64,000 nucleotides of DNA. Origin: Zygnema cylindricum (taxonomy: Eukaryota > Streptophyta > Zygnematophyceae > Zygnematales > Zygnemataceae). The translations under genes were made by a program, and so were the position numbers. Below the pieces are notes generated by a model. That model did not search any database, was not told the DNA's origin, and saw nothing but the letters and a program-made list of their open reading frames with translations. Positions 33,449-45,304 of the stretch are shown one piece after another (position 1 is the first letter of the stretch; every line of letters begins with the position of its first letter). Location of the stretch: positions 124,001-188,000 of the forward strand of contig JBBHKE010001694.1 in assembly GCA_037447655.1 (NCBI GenBank), given 5' to 3'.

Positions 33449-36400
33449 CTCCCCTTATTTTCTAGTCTAACTTTTACTTTTCTTTCAATCCAGATTTTTC
33501 CCTACAATATTTTAACTTGGGAGAGGGCACAAGTTTGGTCATCATGTCAGCCACCATTTCTGAATCAGACCTATATACAAGATTTACAATTTTATTCCCA
33601 ACTTTTTCCCTCACGAAGCTAAATCTTATGTCCATATGTTTAGGTTTGAAATTTTGTTTTGGATTGGCTGTAATTGCATTGGTTGCCTGATTATCACTGA
33701 AAACTTCATGCACTCCCTCCTTCATATACCCTAGTTCTTGTAACAAGGACTTGCCCCACATCAACTCTTTCACAGCAGAACAGGAGGCCATATAGTCATC
33801 CTCCATAGTAGACTGAGCAACCACCTTTTGTTGCTTACTGCTCCAACAGCAAGCACTTTCCCCCACATACAACACATACCCAGAAGTGCATCTTCTCATA
33901 GGTGCATCCCCATAGCTAGCATCACTCAAGTAGTGATATCTCTGTGCTCCCCTCCCAAATGGAACCATAACTCTCAAGTTTTTACCAGATATCTCATGAC
34001 TCTCTTGGTTGCCTCCCAATCTCTCTCCTAGGATCGTTAAGACTCCTACCGAGGACTCCTACTGCTGCCGCTATGTTCTGCCTTGTATAGTTCATTAAGT
34101 AGATCAAATTTCTTGCTACCTGTCAATAAGGAATAGACTTCATAAACTCTTTCTCCTCTGGACTCATCTGATCATCTAAGATTATCACTTCTCCTTTTAC
34201 ACTCCCATCACTTACTTTCTTCAAGTCCATGGGAGTGGTACAACTGTTTGCCTTTTCTATCTAGAATTTCTCAAGCATATTACCTATTGTTTCTTTTTGA
34301 GTAAGTTTGATAATCCTTTTCCCCCTATCTCTCTCCATTTGGATTCCCAAAATATATCTTGCCTCCCCTTAATCCTTCATATCAAATCTGCTTCTAAGAT
34401 CTTTCTTTAACTTATTGATATTTTCCAAAGACTTACTTAACACAAAAAAATCATCCATATAAATTGCAATAAAAATCACACCGTTCTCATCTACAAACAT
34501 ATAGATAAAATGGTCAGAGCTGATCCAAATATATTCCAGACCGGTGAGAAACTTATCTAGTTTCTTTTTCCACTGTCAGGAGCCTGCTTCAGTCCATATA
34601 TAAACTTTATGAGCCTGCAGACTTTGCTCTCTTCTCCTTCCTCCACAGACCCCTCTGGTTGCCTCATGAAAATTTCTTCCTCTAACTCACCATTAAGAAA
34701 GGTAGTCTTAATATCCATCTAGTGTATTTCTATGTCTTCCGCTGCTGTCACACTGAGGAGAATTCTTACTAATGGGAACCGAACAACTGGAGCAAAAGTC
34801 TCTTCATAGTCAATCCCCTCCTTATAGGTGAACCCCTTTGCTACCAATCGAGACTTATATCTCTCAATGGTATTATCTGGGTTCTGTTTTAGTTTAAACA
34901 CCCATTTACAACCAATCGGTTTTTTGTCCAGAGGACAATCTGCTACTTCCAAAGTATTTGCTTCCATGATGGAGGCCATCTCATCATTTATGGCTCTAAT
35001 CCATCTGTCTTTCTTTGAACTCTTCACTGCCTCCGAGTATCATTGAGGCTCATTTGGGTGAGATAGCTTAGTTACCTTATAAGCGGTTTGTTTCTCTTGT
35101 ATCCTTTTGCTGCTTCTTTTCCCTCACTCAAACTTCGAAGCCGGAATGGAGGGAAGTCTTAGATTTCTCCTTACTGTCTCATCGGCTCCCCTATCCATAG
35201 AACCCGGTTCCGGTTCCTCCTCTTCAGTCTCCTCGAAGTCCATATGAATATGTGAGGTTTCCGATGGATCTCTTGTATCTTCGATCTCTTCGAATTTGCA
35301 ATTATTGTTTCACTCACATCCCTGTTGAGAACGACCGAGTTCTCCTCACTTTTAGACTCAAATCTAATTATTATCTTTTTCGTATATTTGAAGGGATCAA
35401 ATGACTTCCCTTCATCCATGAAAACTAGGTGTTTGACCAGAATGATATCTTTCTTTTCTAAATCATAGACACTATATCCCATGACATCCTCATAATATCC
35501 TACAATGTATCTAGGTTTTCCCTTAGCATCCATTTTTTAGTTTTTCCTATCCGTGTCAAGACTATAAACTTGGCTACTTAATACTTTAAGGGGAGAGACA
35601 TCTGGTTTCTATCCAACCCATCTCTCATAAAGTGTCATTCCTTCTACGGTTGAGGTTACGACTATATTCTTAATGTAGTTGGCACAGTTCATGGCTTTTA
35701 CCCAAAATCTCTTTTATATTTTCTTGTCAGCCAACATACTGCATACACTATCTCCTAGTGTTTGGTTCAACCACTCAGCTACCCCATTTTGTTCTGGGTT
35801 ATAAGGTACGGTTTTCTGGTGTTAAACTCCCTCATCTCTCACATATTCCTCAAACTGGTTAGAGGTATATTCCCCCCCATTATCACTCCTTATTCTCTTA
35901 ATGGGGGTTCCATGCAACTTCTCACTCCATGCTTTATAATCTTTAAAGTAAATCGGTGTTTCAAACTTTGTTTTAGGAAGTAGACTCTAGAGTGTCTAGA
36001 CCAGTCATCGGTTATTGTCAACATAAACCTCTTCCCTCCGACCGAAGGTACTTTTGCAGGTCCCAGATATCTCTGTGGACCAAATATAGTACTTTCTCAC
36101 CCCCATATGTGGCGACTTTGGGAAAGGGAAGTCTGTGAGCCTTACCTTGGGCGCAACCACTACAATCATCCACCATTTCATTATCCCCAAACAAAATTCC
36201 TTTTACTACACCAAGCTTCTTTATTTCCCTCAACCTATCAAAATGCATATTCCCCAATGGCTTATGCGGAATCATCATTTTTGGAACACCAACATAGTAA
36301 GCATTCTTATATTCATTACTCAGGTTAAGCCTAAACATTCCTTAGCTACTTTTATCTGCCGTGAAGTAGAATTCATCCCCATACTTAGCTGTAAAGACTC

Positions 36401-37550
36401 CCTTTCTAGTGAAGGTATCAAACTCTTTGTCATCTAACACTGACTTAGAGACAAGGTTTTTACTCAGCTAAGGAATGTAGAGTACACCTGAGAAGGTGAG
36501 TATAGAAGTCTTACCCTCCACTAAGACTTTCAGATCTACCAACCCCACTAGATTTGTGGTAACCACTCTCCCATCCCCATACTATATCTCTACAGTAGGG
36601 ACCTTTCTTAGCTTGGTAAAGAGGTGCTTTTCACAACACATATTCATAGATGCACATGAGTCGATGATCCATCCTTCCTGTGGAGCTTCCCGAATTGCTT
36701 CGAGAGCACACTTCTGTTTCCGAGGGATCTCCTTCTCCTCCGACCTCTCGTTAAGAAGAAACTCCTCATCCTCCTCCTCAGAGGACTTGTCCTCGGTTTC
36801 TCCTTTCACTTTTGTGACCACAAGTTCTTTTTTCTTCCCTCTAAAAGAACCCCCTCCACGGTTCTCTTGAAGCCTCAGCTTTGACGGCTTGACACAATCC
36901 GCTATGAAGTGTCTCGACATTTTGCAAAAATGAAAAAGACCCTTTGGGGGCCTCGGTCCTCCAGACTGATCTCTCTCTCCTTTGAATGGTTTCTTCCGAC
37001 CCTTCCCCCATCGGTTTCCTCCTGTAGCTAGAGCTAGGATGCTCTTTCCCCTCTTATTAATCTCTATTGAGTTCTCTTGTACAAGTATCATCCGGACAAC
37101 TCTGTTCCACTTCCATGGACCATTAGTCATTTTTCTGTACTCAATACACCATTTTTTCAAACTTGTCGCGTAACTTCATGATGAGAGTGTTAACTTTCAT
37201 CTTCATTGTACTTGTCCACCCAACACTCTCCATCTCTATATACAAACAAGAGAGATGATAACAATAGTTTAACATCTTTCCCACTTTGTAAGTATAATTC
37301 CCTAACTTTTGTTCGGCCAAGTGGAGCTCGTGAATGGTACCTGCTCTATAAATTTCCACCAAACTCACCCACAACTCCTCGGCCTTGTAAATGTGAAGGT
37401 TGGGGGTTGCGAAAGCCTTAGTGAGGTGTCTTAAAATGAAGCGGCAGCCATGTTGATGTCTTCCCTCGTTTGAGTGTCGTTCTCTGCTTTCTTCACGGTT
37501 GGCGCTCCGGGTGCCGTGGTAATAAGAGCAATAGGAGTAAGAAGTGTCTC
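33449..37550 (-). pseudogene. Element C gag-pol, main part
   Basis: From high to low coordinates: Gag with capsid motifs (ELHLAEQKLGNYTYKVGKM) at 37643-37141; a knuckle region, FHFCKMSRHFIADC, near 36920; the protease motif (GWIIDSCASMNMC, with Gly to Cys in DSGAS); a pre-integrase (HKPLGNMHFDRL, CAQGKAHRLPFP) at 36338-36018; integrase; RT at 35027-34719 ([18 protein letters not shown]) and beyond; and RNase H (STMEDDYMAS, SDNQATNAI) at 34019-33474. It is interrupted by stops and frameshifts throughout. Its 5' end continues at 44010 beyond element B. Confidence 0.87.
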
Positions 37551-37555
37551 CTTCT

Positions 37556-38604
37556 TGTAGAAACTAATGGTTTTATTAGTATTTTCTAGGTCTGAAAAGA
37601 AATATAGAAGTCGAGGCAGTCTATCTCTAACTTCTCTCTCCAACTCTCAAACTTGTCGCAGTCACTGAGAAATTGGAGAGGAAGCTAGAGCCATGGCTAC
37701 CTTGGCTATCCTGAGGTTTACGGGAATTTTATATTAGGGTTTATTTATTTAATTAAAATGTATGTGCCGGCGGCAGGATTTGATCCTTGTACCTGCCGGC
37801 CGGCAGACACGAAATAGCCGGTAGCCTTAGCCGTTTAATCTAGCGGTAGTGTTACCTAGCATATAGTTTGATAATTATTTACATATGTATACAAGCGATA
37901 AACCATTTTACTGAAATGAATTACAGGATACATAGATCGAGTAATATATAATGTACGACTTACGGTACGGACAAAAATCAATACTGCGTATTTGTTTCGT
38001 AAAAGAAACAAATACCGCGCATGTATTTATTACGGCTACGATTAAAGCCGAATTTAATCGGACGGCCGGGATTAGCGCCGAGATCGCGGAGGAAGATTTC
38101 GGCGGTTTGTGGCCATCGCCACATCGGATGACGCGTGGCGAAATTCCATTGGATTGTGGAATCTCCGGAGATTATGGCACCGAATCCGGATTTGACATGT
38201 GTCGACATTTTGGCCATGTCATACAATGTCCGTACATAAAGTACACCGGCAGCTGTACTTTTACGTACGGAACTCAATTCTGATTGGTTCCGTACATCAG
38301 TAGATAGAGTCTGTGAGAGAGATAGGACTTAGAAAAATTAGAAGATAGGACCCCCTCTCCCAGAGAGCTTCTGTACAAAAGGTCAACTTTGACCCTCCAT
38401 AACTTACTGCTCAGGGGAGCAAATTCAGAGATTCTTTTTGCTATCGACTCAGGGGAGTCTTATCTTCACAGGGGTGAAGTTGGTCAGAGTTTTTGTTTGC
38501 CAGGGTGGCAGTTATTTTTGCTTAAACACAAAGGGGTCAGGATTATCCTAGAGGCTTCTTGGAAGCTGTCCACTCTGAGGACTTATGGAGGTCTCAGAGT
38601 TTCA
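37556..38604 (+). repeat. 5' LTR of element B
   Basis: Begins TGTAGAAACTAATGG and ends GAGTTTCA. It carries the conserved CTTGTCGCAGTCACT motif, antisense B-box (37775-37786) and A-box (37823-37833) complements beside a GCCGGC stem, a CTCTCCCAGAGAG foldback near 38355, the four-hairpin array and the gag ATG at 38585. Confidence 0.96.
38408..38510 (+). promoter_or_regulatory. Leader array of four AGGG-loop hairpins, element B
   Basis: Four stem-loops in about 100 nt: TGCTC-AGGG-GAGCA (38408-38421), GACTC-AGGG-GAGTC (38446-38459), CTTCAC-AGGG-GTGAAG (38464-38479) and TGCC-AGGG-TGGCA (38498-38510). All stems pair perfectly. The 3' LTR repeats them at 43808-43910, with a change in the fourth. 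It lies 75-177 nt upstream of the gag ATG. A packaging, dimerisation or translation role is possible but untested. Confidence 0.65.
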
Positions 38605-41600
38605 GGTTATGGGCCCACCCTCTAGGGTACCAATCTTTAATGGAACTGGCTTCATATACTGGGAAAGTATGATGATAGGAGCTCTATGCGAAAAAAGGTT
38701 TTGGGGGATAGTGAGTGGACGATTGGGGCGTCCATCAAGTCTTGGCATTCCTCCAGGGTTTAAAGGAAGCAGATTCACCAGGAAAGAGGATTCACCTTCA
38801 ACGGAGGAAACAAAGGAAGGAGAGGTGGTGGACAAAGGAAAGGAGAAGGAGGCGACTACACTAATAGCAACTGGTTTAGCATTCATGTCACCTATTCCGA
38901 GGAACGAGGAGAATGATACTGAAACCTGGGACTTCAACAATATGGCGGCAAAGCACTTCATCCTACGCCATCTCACTGAAGGACTTGCATGTCCTCATTT
39001 GCAGGTAGAGAGGGCATCCGATCTTTGGATGGCTCTCATAGAGATGTACCGAAGTGGTACGATTCAGCAACAACAGTTGGCTGATCAGAAAGTTAAGGAG
39101 TATGTATACAAAGGGGGAAAGATGTTGGATTTTTGCAATGAGCTTGCTACACTCTTCATGGAGCTAGAGAGTGCGGGTAAAGTTTTTAGTGAAAAAGAAA
39201 AAGTTAACTGTTTACTAATGAAGTTACCTGATGAGTTCGAGAACATAGTCAACCGTGTGCAGGACTTGCCGGACTCAAGGTGGATATGGAACTCAGTGGT
39301 AGGGATGATTCTCGTTTGAGAGAATACGATTGAGATCCGAAGGGGAGGAAAGAGTGGCCAAGCCTTGGCAACAGCGACCGATTGGAGGAACAAGGATTCC
39401 CGGAAACCAGTCGGAAACTATGGGGGTAGGGAGCAGAAAAAACAGGTTGGCGAGTTCGAACCAAGGGCTCCCAAAGGTCTATGTCATTTTTGTAAGAAAC
39501 CGGGGCACTATATGGCAGAGTGCACCAAGCTAACCGAGCTTCGGTTAAAGGAGGGGCAGACCGGTGGTACCCCGAGAGGAAAGAAAAAGGCCCTTGTCAC
39601 ACAGGTACTTGAGGCGGAATCCGAGGACGAGGACGATGAGCTCCTTTTGGATGAGGAGTTGGAGGCGAAAACTGAGGTTGAAATTCCACGAAGGCAGAAA
39701 TGTGCTTACGGTGGATTGAAAGGTGAAGCAGGCTGGATTATAGATTCAGGTGCCTCAATGCACATGTGTAAGGATAGACACCTGTTCACTAAGATAAGAA
39801 AGATTCCCACCGTAGAGATAGAGTACGGGGATGGGAGGATAGTCACCTCTACTCTTGTAGGATCGGTAGATCTGAAAGTGTTAGTAGAAGGAAAGACATC
39901 CATATTAACATTCTCCGATGTATTGTTTATTCCGGAGCTGAACAAAAACCTTATCTCTACATCAGTATTAGATGATAAGGGTTTTTTCACTAGCACTAGG
40001 GAAGGAGTCTTTACTGCTAGTTTTGAGGAAGATGTCTATTTCATTGCTGAGAAAGGTAGCCATGGGATGTTTAGGCTGATCTTAAGTAATGAAACGAAGA
40101 AACTTTATTATGCTGGTGTTCATGATATTATGATGTGGCATAAGAGGCTTGGGCATGTGAATCTAGATAAGTTAAGAGAGATGAAAAAGATGGGAGTGGT
40201 GGAAGGGATTCAGTTCAGTGAGAGTGATGATATAAGTGATTGTAGTGGGTGTGCTCAAGGTAAAGCACACAGATTACCCTTTCCAAAAACAGCCACCTAC
40301 AAGGGAGAAAAACTTCTAGATCTAGTACACACAGATATTTGGGGACCGGCTAGAGTGCCCTCACCAGGGGGAAAGAGATTTATTATGACTATAACTGATG
40401 ATTAGTCTCGGTATTCCCGAGTATATTTTTTGAAAAACAAGTCAGAGGCTGAGGACTGTTTTAGACAATATAAAGCATGGAGCGAAAAACTCCATGAAAC
40501 TCCAATCAAGAGAGTAAGGAGTGACAATGGTGGAGAGTATACTTCTAACCAGTTTGAGGATTTTTTGAGGGAAGATGGGGTTCAACACCAAAAGACAGTG
40601 CCAGAAAATCCTGAACAGAATGGGGTAGCTGAAAGGTTAAATAGAACACTAAGTGATAGTGCTAGAAGTATGTTGTCGGATAAGAAGATATGAAAAAGGT
40701 TTTGGGCAGAAGCAATGAACTGTGCTAATTACCTCAAAAATAGAGTTCTTACTTCAGCTATAAAAGATCAAACACCTTATGAGAGATGGACAGGCCGGAA
40801 ACCAGACTTATCTCATTTAAAGGTTTTCGGCAGTCAAGTATTCAGTCTAGATACTGATCGGTCCAATTGGAAGCTAGATCCTAAAGGAAAACCGGGATAC
40901 TTATTAGGATATGATGAGGATGTTAAAGGATATAGAGTTTATGATCTAAAAAGAGAAGATATAATCTTAGTAAAGCATCTAGTAGTTATGGATGAAGGAA
41001 AGTCTGTGGATCCCTTCAAATATACAAAGTCAGTAAAAATCAGATTTGAGTCAGAAAATTCTGATGACTTTGAGCTTCCTAACTATCCACGTTTTAGAGA
41101 CGATGACATTCTTGCAGGAACAAATCAGACCGAAAAGGACTCGGCTGTGGAAACTCCAGTGACAACTCTACTCGAAGCGGAAGACGTGGTGGAAATTGAT
41201 TCGGAATCAAGGGATAGGGGAGAAGCCGAGTTTGTTCGAAAGAATCCACGAGAACCATCTATTCCGGCCTCAGATTTTGAGGGAGGGAGGAGAAGTAGCA
41301 AAAGACTGCAAGAAAAACAGGTTAATAACAAGGTAACTAAACTATCTCATCAAGATGAACCTCAAACTTATCGAGAGGCGATGACTTGTCCAGAAAGAAA
41401 CCGGTGGAAGGCAGCCATCAATGAGGAGATGGCTTCAATCATGGCAGCCGATACTTGGGAGCTGGTGGACTGTCCACCTAACCGAAAACCAATCGGTTGT
41501 AAGTGGGTTTTCAAACTAAAACTGAACCCAGATAACACAATCGAGCGCTACAAGGCCAGATTAGTGGCAAAGGGATTTACACAAAAGGAAGGAATTGACT

Positions 41601-42942
41601 ACGAGGAAACCTTTGCCGCGGTGGTCAGATTTCCCTCCGTCCGCATACTTCTCAGTTTAGCAGCGGCGGAAGACATGGAAGTGCACCAGATGGACATCAA
41701 AACAACCTTTTTGCATGGAGAATTAGAAGAGGAGATCTTCATGCGACAACCCGAAGGGTTTGTGGAAGAAGGAGAGGAGAGTAAGGTATGCCGGCTGATT
41801 AAATCTCTTTATGGTTTGAAACAGGCGCCCCGACAGTGGAATAAGAAGCTTGATGAGTTTCTTACCGGTCTAGGATATATTCGGATCAGCTCAGATCACT
41901 CAATCTATGTTTTCGAAGATGAGGAAGGTTTTATATTTATTGCAATTTATGTTGATGATTTGCTTGTTTTAAGTAAATCAATGGAAAAAATTAATAAACT
42001 GAAAACCGATCTTAAGGGGAGATTTGAAATGAAGGATATGGGGGAAGCAAAATATATTTTGGGAATTCAAGTAGAGAGAGACCGAAAAAGAAAAATTTTA
42101 AGATTGACTCAAAAGGAAGCAATAGGGAACATGCTTGAAAAATTTCAAATGTATAAAGCTAATAGTTGTACAACTCCAATGGAATTGAAGAAGGGAAGTG
42201 AGGGGAGTGAGGAAAAGGAGTCATAGTCTTAGACAAGGAATTATCTCCTGAAGAACAGAAGTTCATGCAGACTATTCCTTACAGGCAAGTAGTGGGAAGT
42301 CTAATCTATTTTATGAATTGTACCCGGCCGGATTTAGCTGCAGCTGTAGGAGTGCTGAGTAGAAGTCTAAATGCTCCCACTAAGAAGGATTGGGAGGCAG
42401 CTAAGAGAGTTCTTAGATACTTGGTAGGAACTAGAGATCTATGGTTGCATTTGGGTGGGGAGAATACTGACATCACTACTTGGAGTGATGCCAGTTATGG
42501 TGATGCTCCGATGAGGAGATGTACTTCTGGATATGTATTATATGTGGGTGATGGGGCTTGCTGTTGGAGTAGCAAACAGCAAAAGGTTATTGCTCAGTCC
42601 ACCATGGAGGCGGAGTATATGGCCTCTTGCTCTGCTGTAAAAGAATTGATGTGGGTCAAGTCTTTGCTTGGTGAGCTTGGTCACCTTAAGAGTGGTGTGC
42701 AGAAAATATTTTGTGATAATCAGGCAGCAATCGCTATTTCTGCCAATCCTAAACACCATTTTAAAGCCAAACACATGGACATCAGACTCAGCTTTGTTAG
42801 AGAGAAAGTAGAAAACAAAATAATCAGTTTAGAGTACAGACCAGATAGTGAGATGGTAGCAGATATGATGACCAAACCTGTGCCTTCCCCTAAACTAATT
42901 TTTTGCAGGGAGAAGTGTGGTCTGAAATTAAAGATTGACTAG
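38585..42942 (+). pseudogene. Element B gag-pol polyprotein, three stops and one frameshift
   Basis: One frame runs from the ATG at 38585 (inside the LTR) through Gag, a CCHC knuckle (CHFCKKPGHYMAEC, about 39480-39525), protease (DSGAS, 39743-39757), the pre-integrase HHCC motif (WHKRLGHVN to CSGCAQGK, about 40136-40262), the integrase core (HTDIWGP, SDNGGEY), RT (YVDDL, about 41948-41962) and RNase H (DASYGD, EAEYMAS, CDNQAAI). It is broken by stops ending at 39319 (TGA where a relative has CGA), 40405 (TAG for TGG) and 40693 (TGA), and by a 1-nt shift in an A-run near 42217 before RNase H. The protein set would make the RNA-protein particle, copy RNA into DNA and integrate it. As it stands no full polyprotein can be made. 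Confidence 0.95.
38605..38619 (+). promoter_or_regulatory. Primer-binding site of element B
   Basis: GGTTATGGGCCCACC begins at the first base after the LTR and matches the anticodon arm of plant initiator tRNA-Met. It is translated within gag as VMGPP. Confidence 0.82.
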
Positions 42943-42955
42943 AAAATAAGGGGAG
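42943..42955 (+). promoter_or_regulatory. Polypurine tract of element B
   Basis: aaaataaggggag directly precedes the 3' LTR, the expected site for plus-strand priming. The same tract occurs before the 3' LTRs of A1 and C, and related tracts before the others. Confidence 0.85.
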
Positions 42956-44004
42956 TGTAGAAACTAATGGTTTTATTAGTATTTTCTAGGTCTGAAAAGA
43001 AATATAGAAGTCGAGGCAGTCTATCTCTAACTTCTCTCTCCAACTCTCAAACTTGTCGCAGTCACTGAGAAATTGGAGAGGAAGCTAGAGCCATGGCTAC
43101 CTTGGCTATCCTGAGGTTTACGGGAATTTTATATTAGGGTTTATTTATTTAATTAAAATGTATGTGCCGGCGGCAGGATTTGATCCTTGTACCTGCCGGC
43201 CGGCAGACACGAAATAGCCGGTAGCCTTAGCCGTTTAATCTAGCGGTAGTGTTACCTAGCATATAGTTTGATAATTATTTACATATGTATACAAGCGATA
43301 AACCATTTTACTGAAATGAATTACGGGATACATAGATCCAGTAATATATAATGTACGACTTACGGTACGGACAAAAATCAGTATCGCGCATTTGTTTCGT
43401 AAAAGAAACAAATACCGCGCATGTATTTATTACGGCTACGATTAAAGCCGAATTTAATCGAACGGCCGGGATTAGCGCCGAGATCGCGGAGGAAGATTTC
43501 GGCGGTTTGTGGCCATCGCCACATCGGATGACGCGTGGCGAAATTCCATTGGATTGTGGAATCTCCGGAGATTATGGCACCGAATCCGGATTTGACATGT
43601 GTCGACATTTTGGCCATGTCGTACAATGTCCGTACATAAAGTACACCGGCAACTGTACTTTTACGTACGGAACTCAATTCTGATTGGTTCCGTACATCAG
43701 TAGATAGAGTCTGTGAGAGAGATAGGACTTAGAAAAATTAGAAGATAGGACCCCCTCTCCCAGAGAGCTTCTGTACAAAAGGTCAACTTTGACCCTCCAT
43801 AACTTACTGCTCAGGGGAGCAAATTCAGAGATTCTTTTTGCTATCGACTCAGGGGAGTCTTGTCTTCACAGGGGTGAAGTTGGTCAGAGTTTTTGTCTAC
43901 CAGGGTGGCAGTTATTTTTGCTTAAACACAAAGGGGTCAGGATTATCCTAGAGGCTTCTTGGAAGCTGTCCACTCTGAGGACTTATGGAGGTCTCAGAGT
44001 TTCA
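42956..44004 (+). repeat. 3' LTR of element B
   Basis: 1049 bp, same length as the 5' LTR. The fourth hairpin here reads TACC-AGGG-TGGCA, losing one pair. It is followed at once by the CTTCT duplication. Confidence 0.96.
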
Positions 44005-44009
44005 CTTCT

Positions 44010-44247
44010 CTTTCCCCTTTTCGGACAAACTGCTGTCCCCATCATCCGCCTCCTCTACTGCAGTAGAGGTTGTCGCAAAAAACATTATTCCACCAAACCT
44101 GGTGGAGTTCCGTGAGGTGGATGTTTCACTTGTCCACTAACAATACCTCAGTTTCGTTTTTCGCACAAAGCCCCCATCATCATGGCTTCCCAATAGATGA
44201 ACCCAGATCCATTGAAGGTTGGCACCTTAGAGGGTGGGCCCATAACC
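44010..44247 (-). pseudogene. Element C gag start and primer-binding site
   Basis: The - strand reads GGTTATGGGCCCACC (complement at 44233-44247) and then the usual Gag start, VPTFNGSGFIYWEAMM. It runs up to the point where element B entered. The gag ATG in the LTR has decayed (aatcgagg). Confidence 0.85.
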
Positions 44248-45253
44248 TGCAATTATGTGTCCTCGATTAGACTACAGAATTCAAGAAGCCTCTAAATAGC
44301 TTTTAACTAGCCCACTTTCAACCACTACCACTGTTGCCGAAGAGGACAAATTGATAGTCTGACTACACCCCTGTGTAGCCAGGACCTCGTTGAGTCAGTA
44401 GCAAAAAGAATCACTAAAAGTGGCCAATAAGCCCATAAGTTATGAGGTAGTAAAGATGCCAATTTATACAAAGCTCTCAAAAGAAGAGGTGACTGTCTAA
44501 AAATATGCTAAGTCCTACTTCTCTCTCACAACCAGTATCTACTATAGTACGACCCAATCACATAACTGTAAAGTACTCAAAGGTACTAGGACCAATATCC
44601 TTTTTGTACGACCTGTGTATAACTAGGCCGCTGAGTGGAAGCGTGTCAACCTTTCACTCGTCCGTACGCTCTTCAGAATTCCAACAACCAAATGTTATCC
44701 CTCCACGTGGGGCCAGGTCATGCCACGTCCACAAACGCCAAAGTGACCATTCCAAGATCCCAGCAGCAATATCTACCATTGGATTAAATCCGACATTGAA
44801 TGTAAGCCGTCAAACAAATGTCCGATTCATTTGTTTCGTGCGAAATGACATTCGCATTGAATATTAACTAGTTCTATGTTCCTTCGTTCATAATTTAGTT
44901 AATCGGTTTCAAGACCAATTTTAAGTTTTAGTAGGTATCAAACCCTATGTCTCTTAACGGACTTCTACGTTAGACTGGTTAGATCTGATGGCTACAACGC
45001 GCTTTGCCGGTTCGAGGTTCGAGTCCTATCGGACTCAACCTTTTGTTGAGAGTGACTTAAGTCACTCTTTATTCCTGGCTAAGGAGCTGAGGCAACCAGG
45101 GATCCACTACTCTCTCTCTCCTTGAGTGACTACAACAAGTATGGGGGATAGAGAAAAGAGGTGGAGGCAGACTGCCTACGCTTTTTCTTTCTTTTTTTTT
45201 CTACTAAACTATTCAGACCTAGAAAATAATCTATAAATCGAGTGATTTCAATA
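44248..45253 (-). repeat. 5' LTR of element C
   Basis: About 1006 bp. The - strand start has decayed from TGTTGAAATC to TATTGAAATC. A-box (44976-44987) and B-box (45016-45026, ggttcgagtcc) lie on the + strand, antisense to the element. The hairpin CTACAC-AGGG-GTGTAG is perfect on the - strand near 44366-44381. TATAAATTGG is present on the - strand near 44465. Confidence 0.82.
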
Positions 45254-45304
45254 GATTCATATAAGCAGGACATTGTGTGTACCAATGGAGGTCACACAAA
45301 AACA
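45254..45304 (+). repeat. 5' LTR of element D, end part
   Basis: The last 51 bp of the LTR split by element C, ending AAAAACA. It is followed by AGTTATGGACTCACC, a mutated primer-binding site. The gag ATG is at 45285, within the LTR. Confidence 0.72.

Larger units (their letters stand above)
37556..44004 (+). mobile_element. Copia LTR retrotransposon B, youngest and nearly intact
   Basis: Complete element of 6449 bp with two 1049-bp LTRs, a primer-binding site, one long gag-pol frame and a polypurine tract. The target duplication CTTCT is perfect (37551-37555 and 44005-44009). I counted 12 LTR differences by eye (11 transitions). It is inserted in gag of element C, itself inside D, so it is the innermost layer here. 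Confidence 0.96.
32444..45253 (-). mobile_element. Copia LTR retrotransposon C, with B nested inside
   Basis: LTRs at 32444-33448 and 44248-45253 (each about 1005 bp) bound gag-pol on the - strand. Flanks gcttc (32439-32443) and gattc (45254-45258) are a target duplication with one change. The flanking D LTR halves align end to end with the corresponding region of LTR1 of I-J. Element B is inserted in its gag. Confidence 0.87.

Noticed and set aside
37978-38283. Overlapping 99- and 110-codon ORFs in the B LTRs
   Set aside because: Found in both LTRs on opposite strands over the promoter region, absent as protein from related LTRs, and no recognisable domain.
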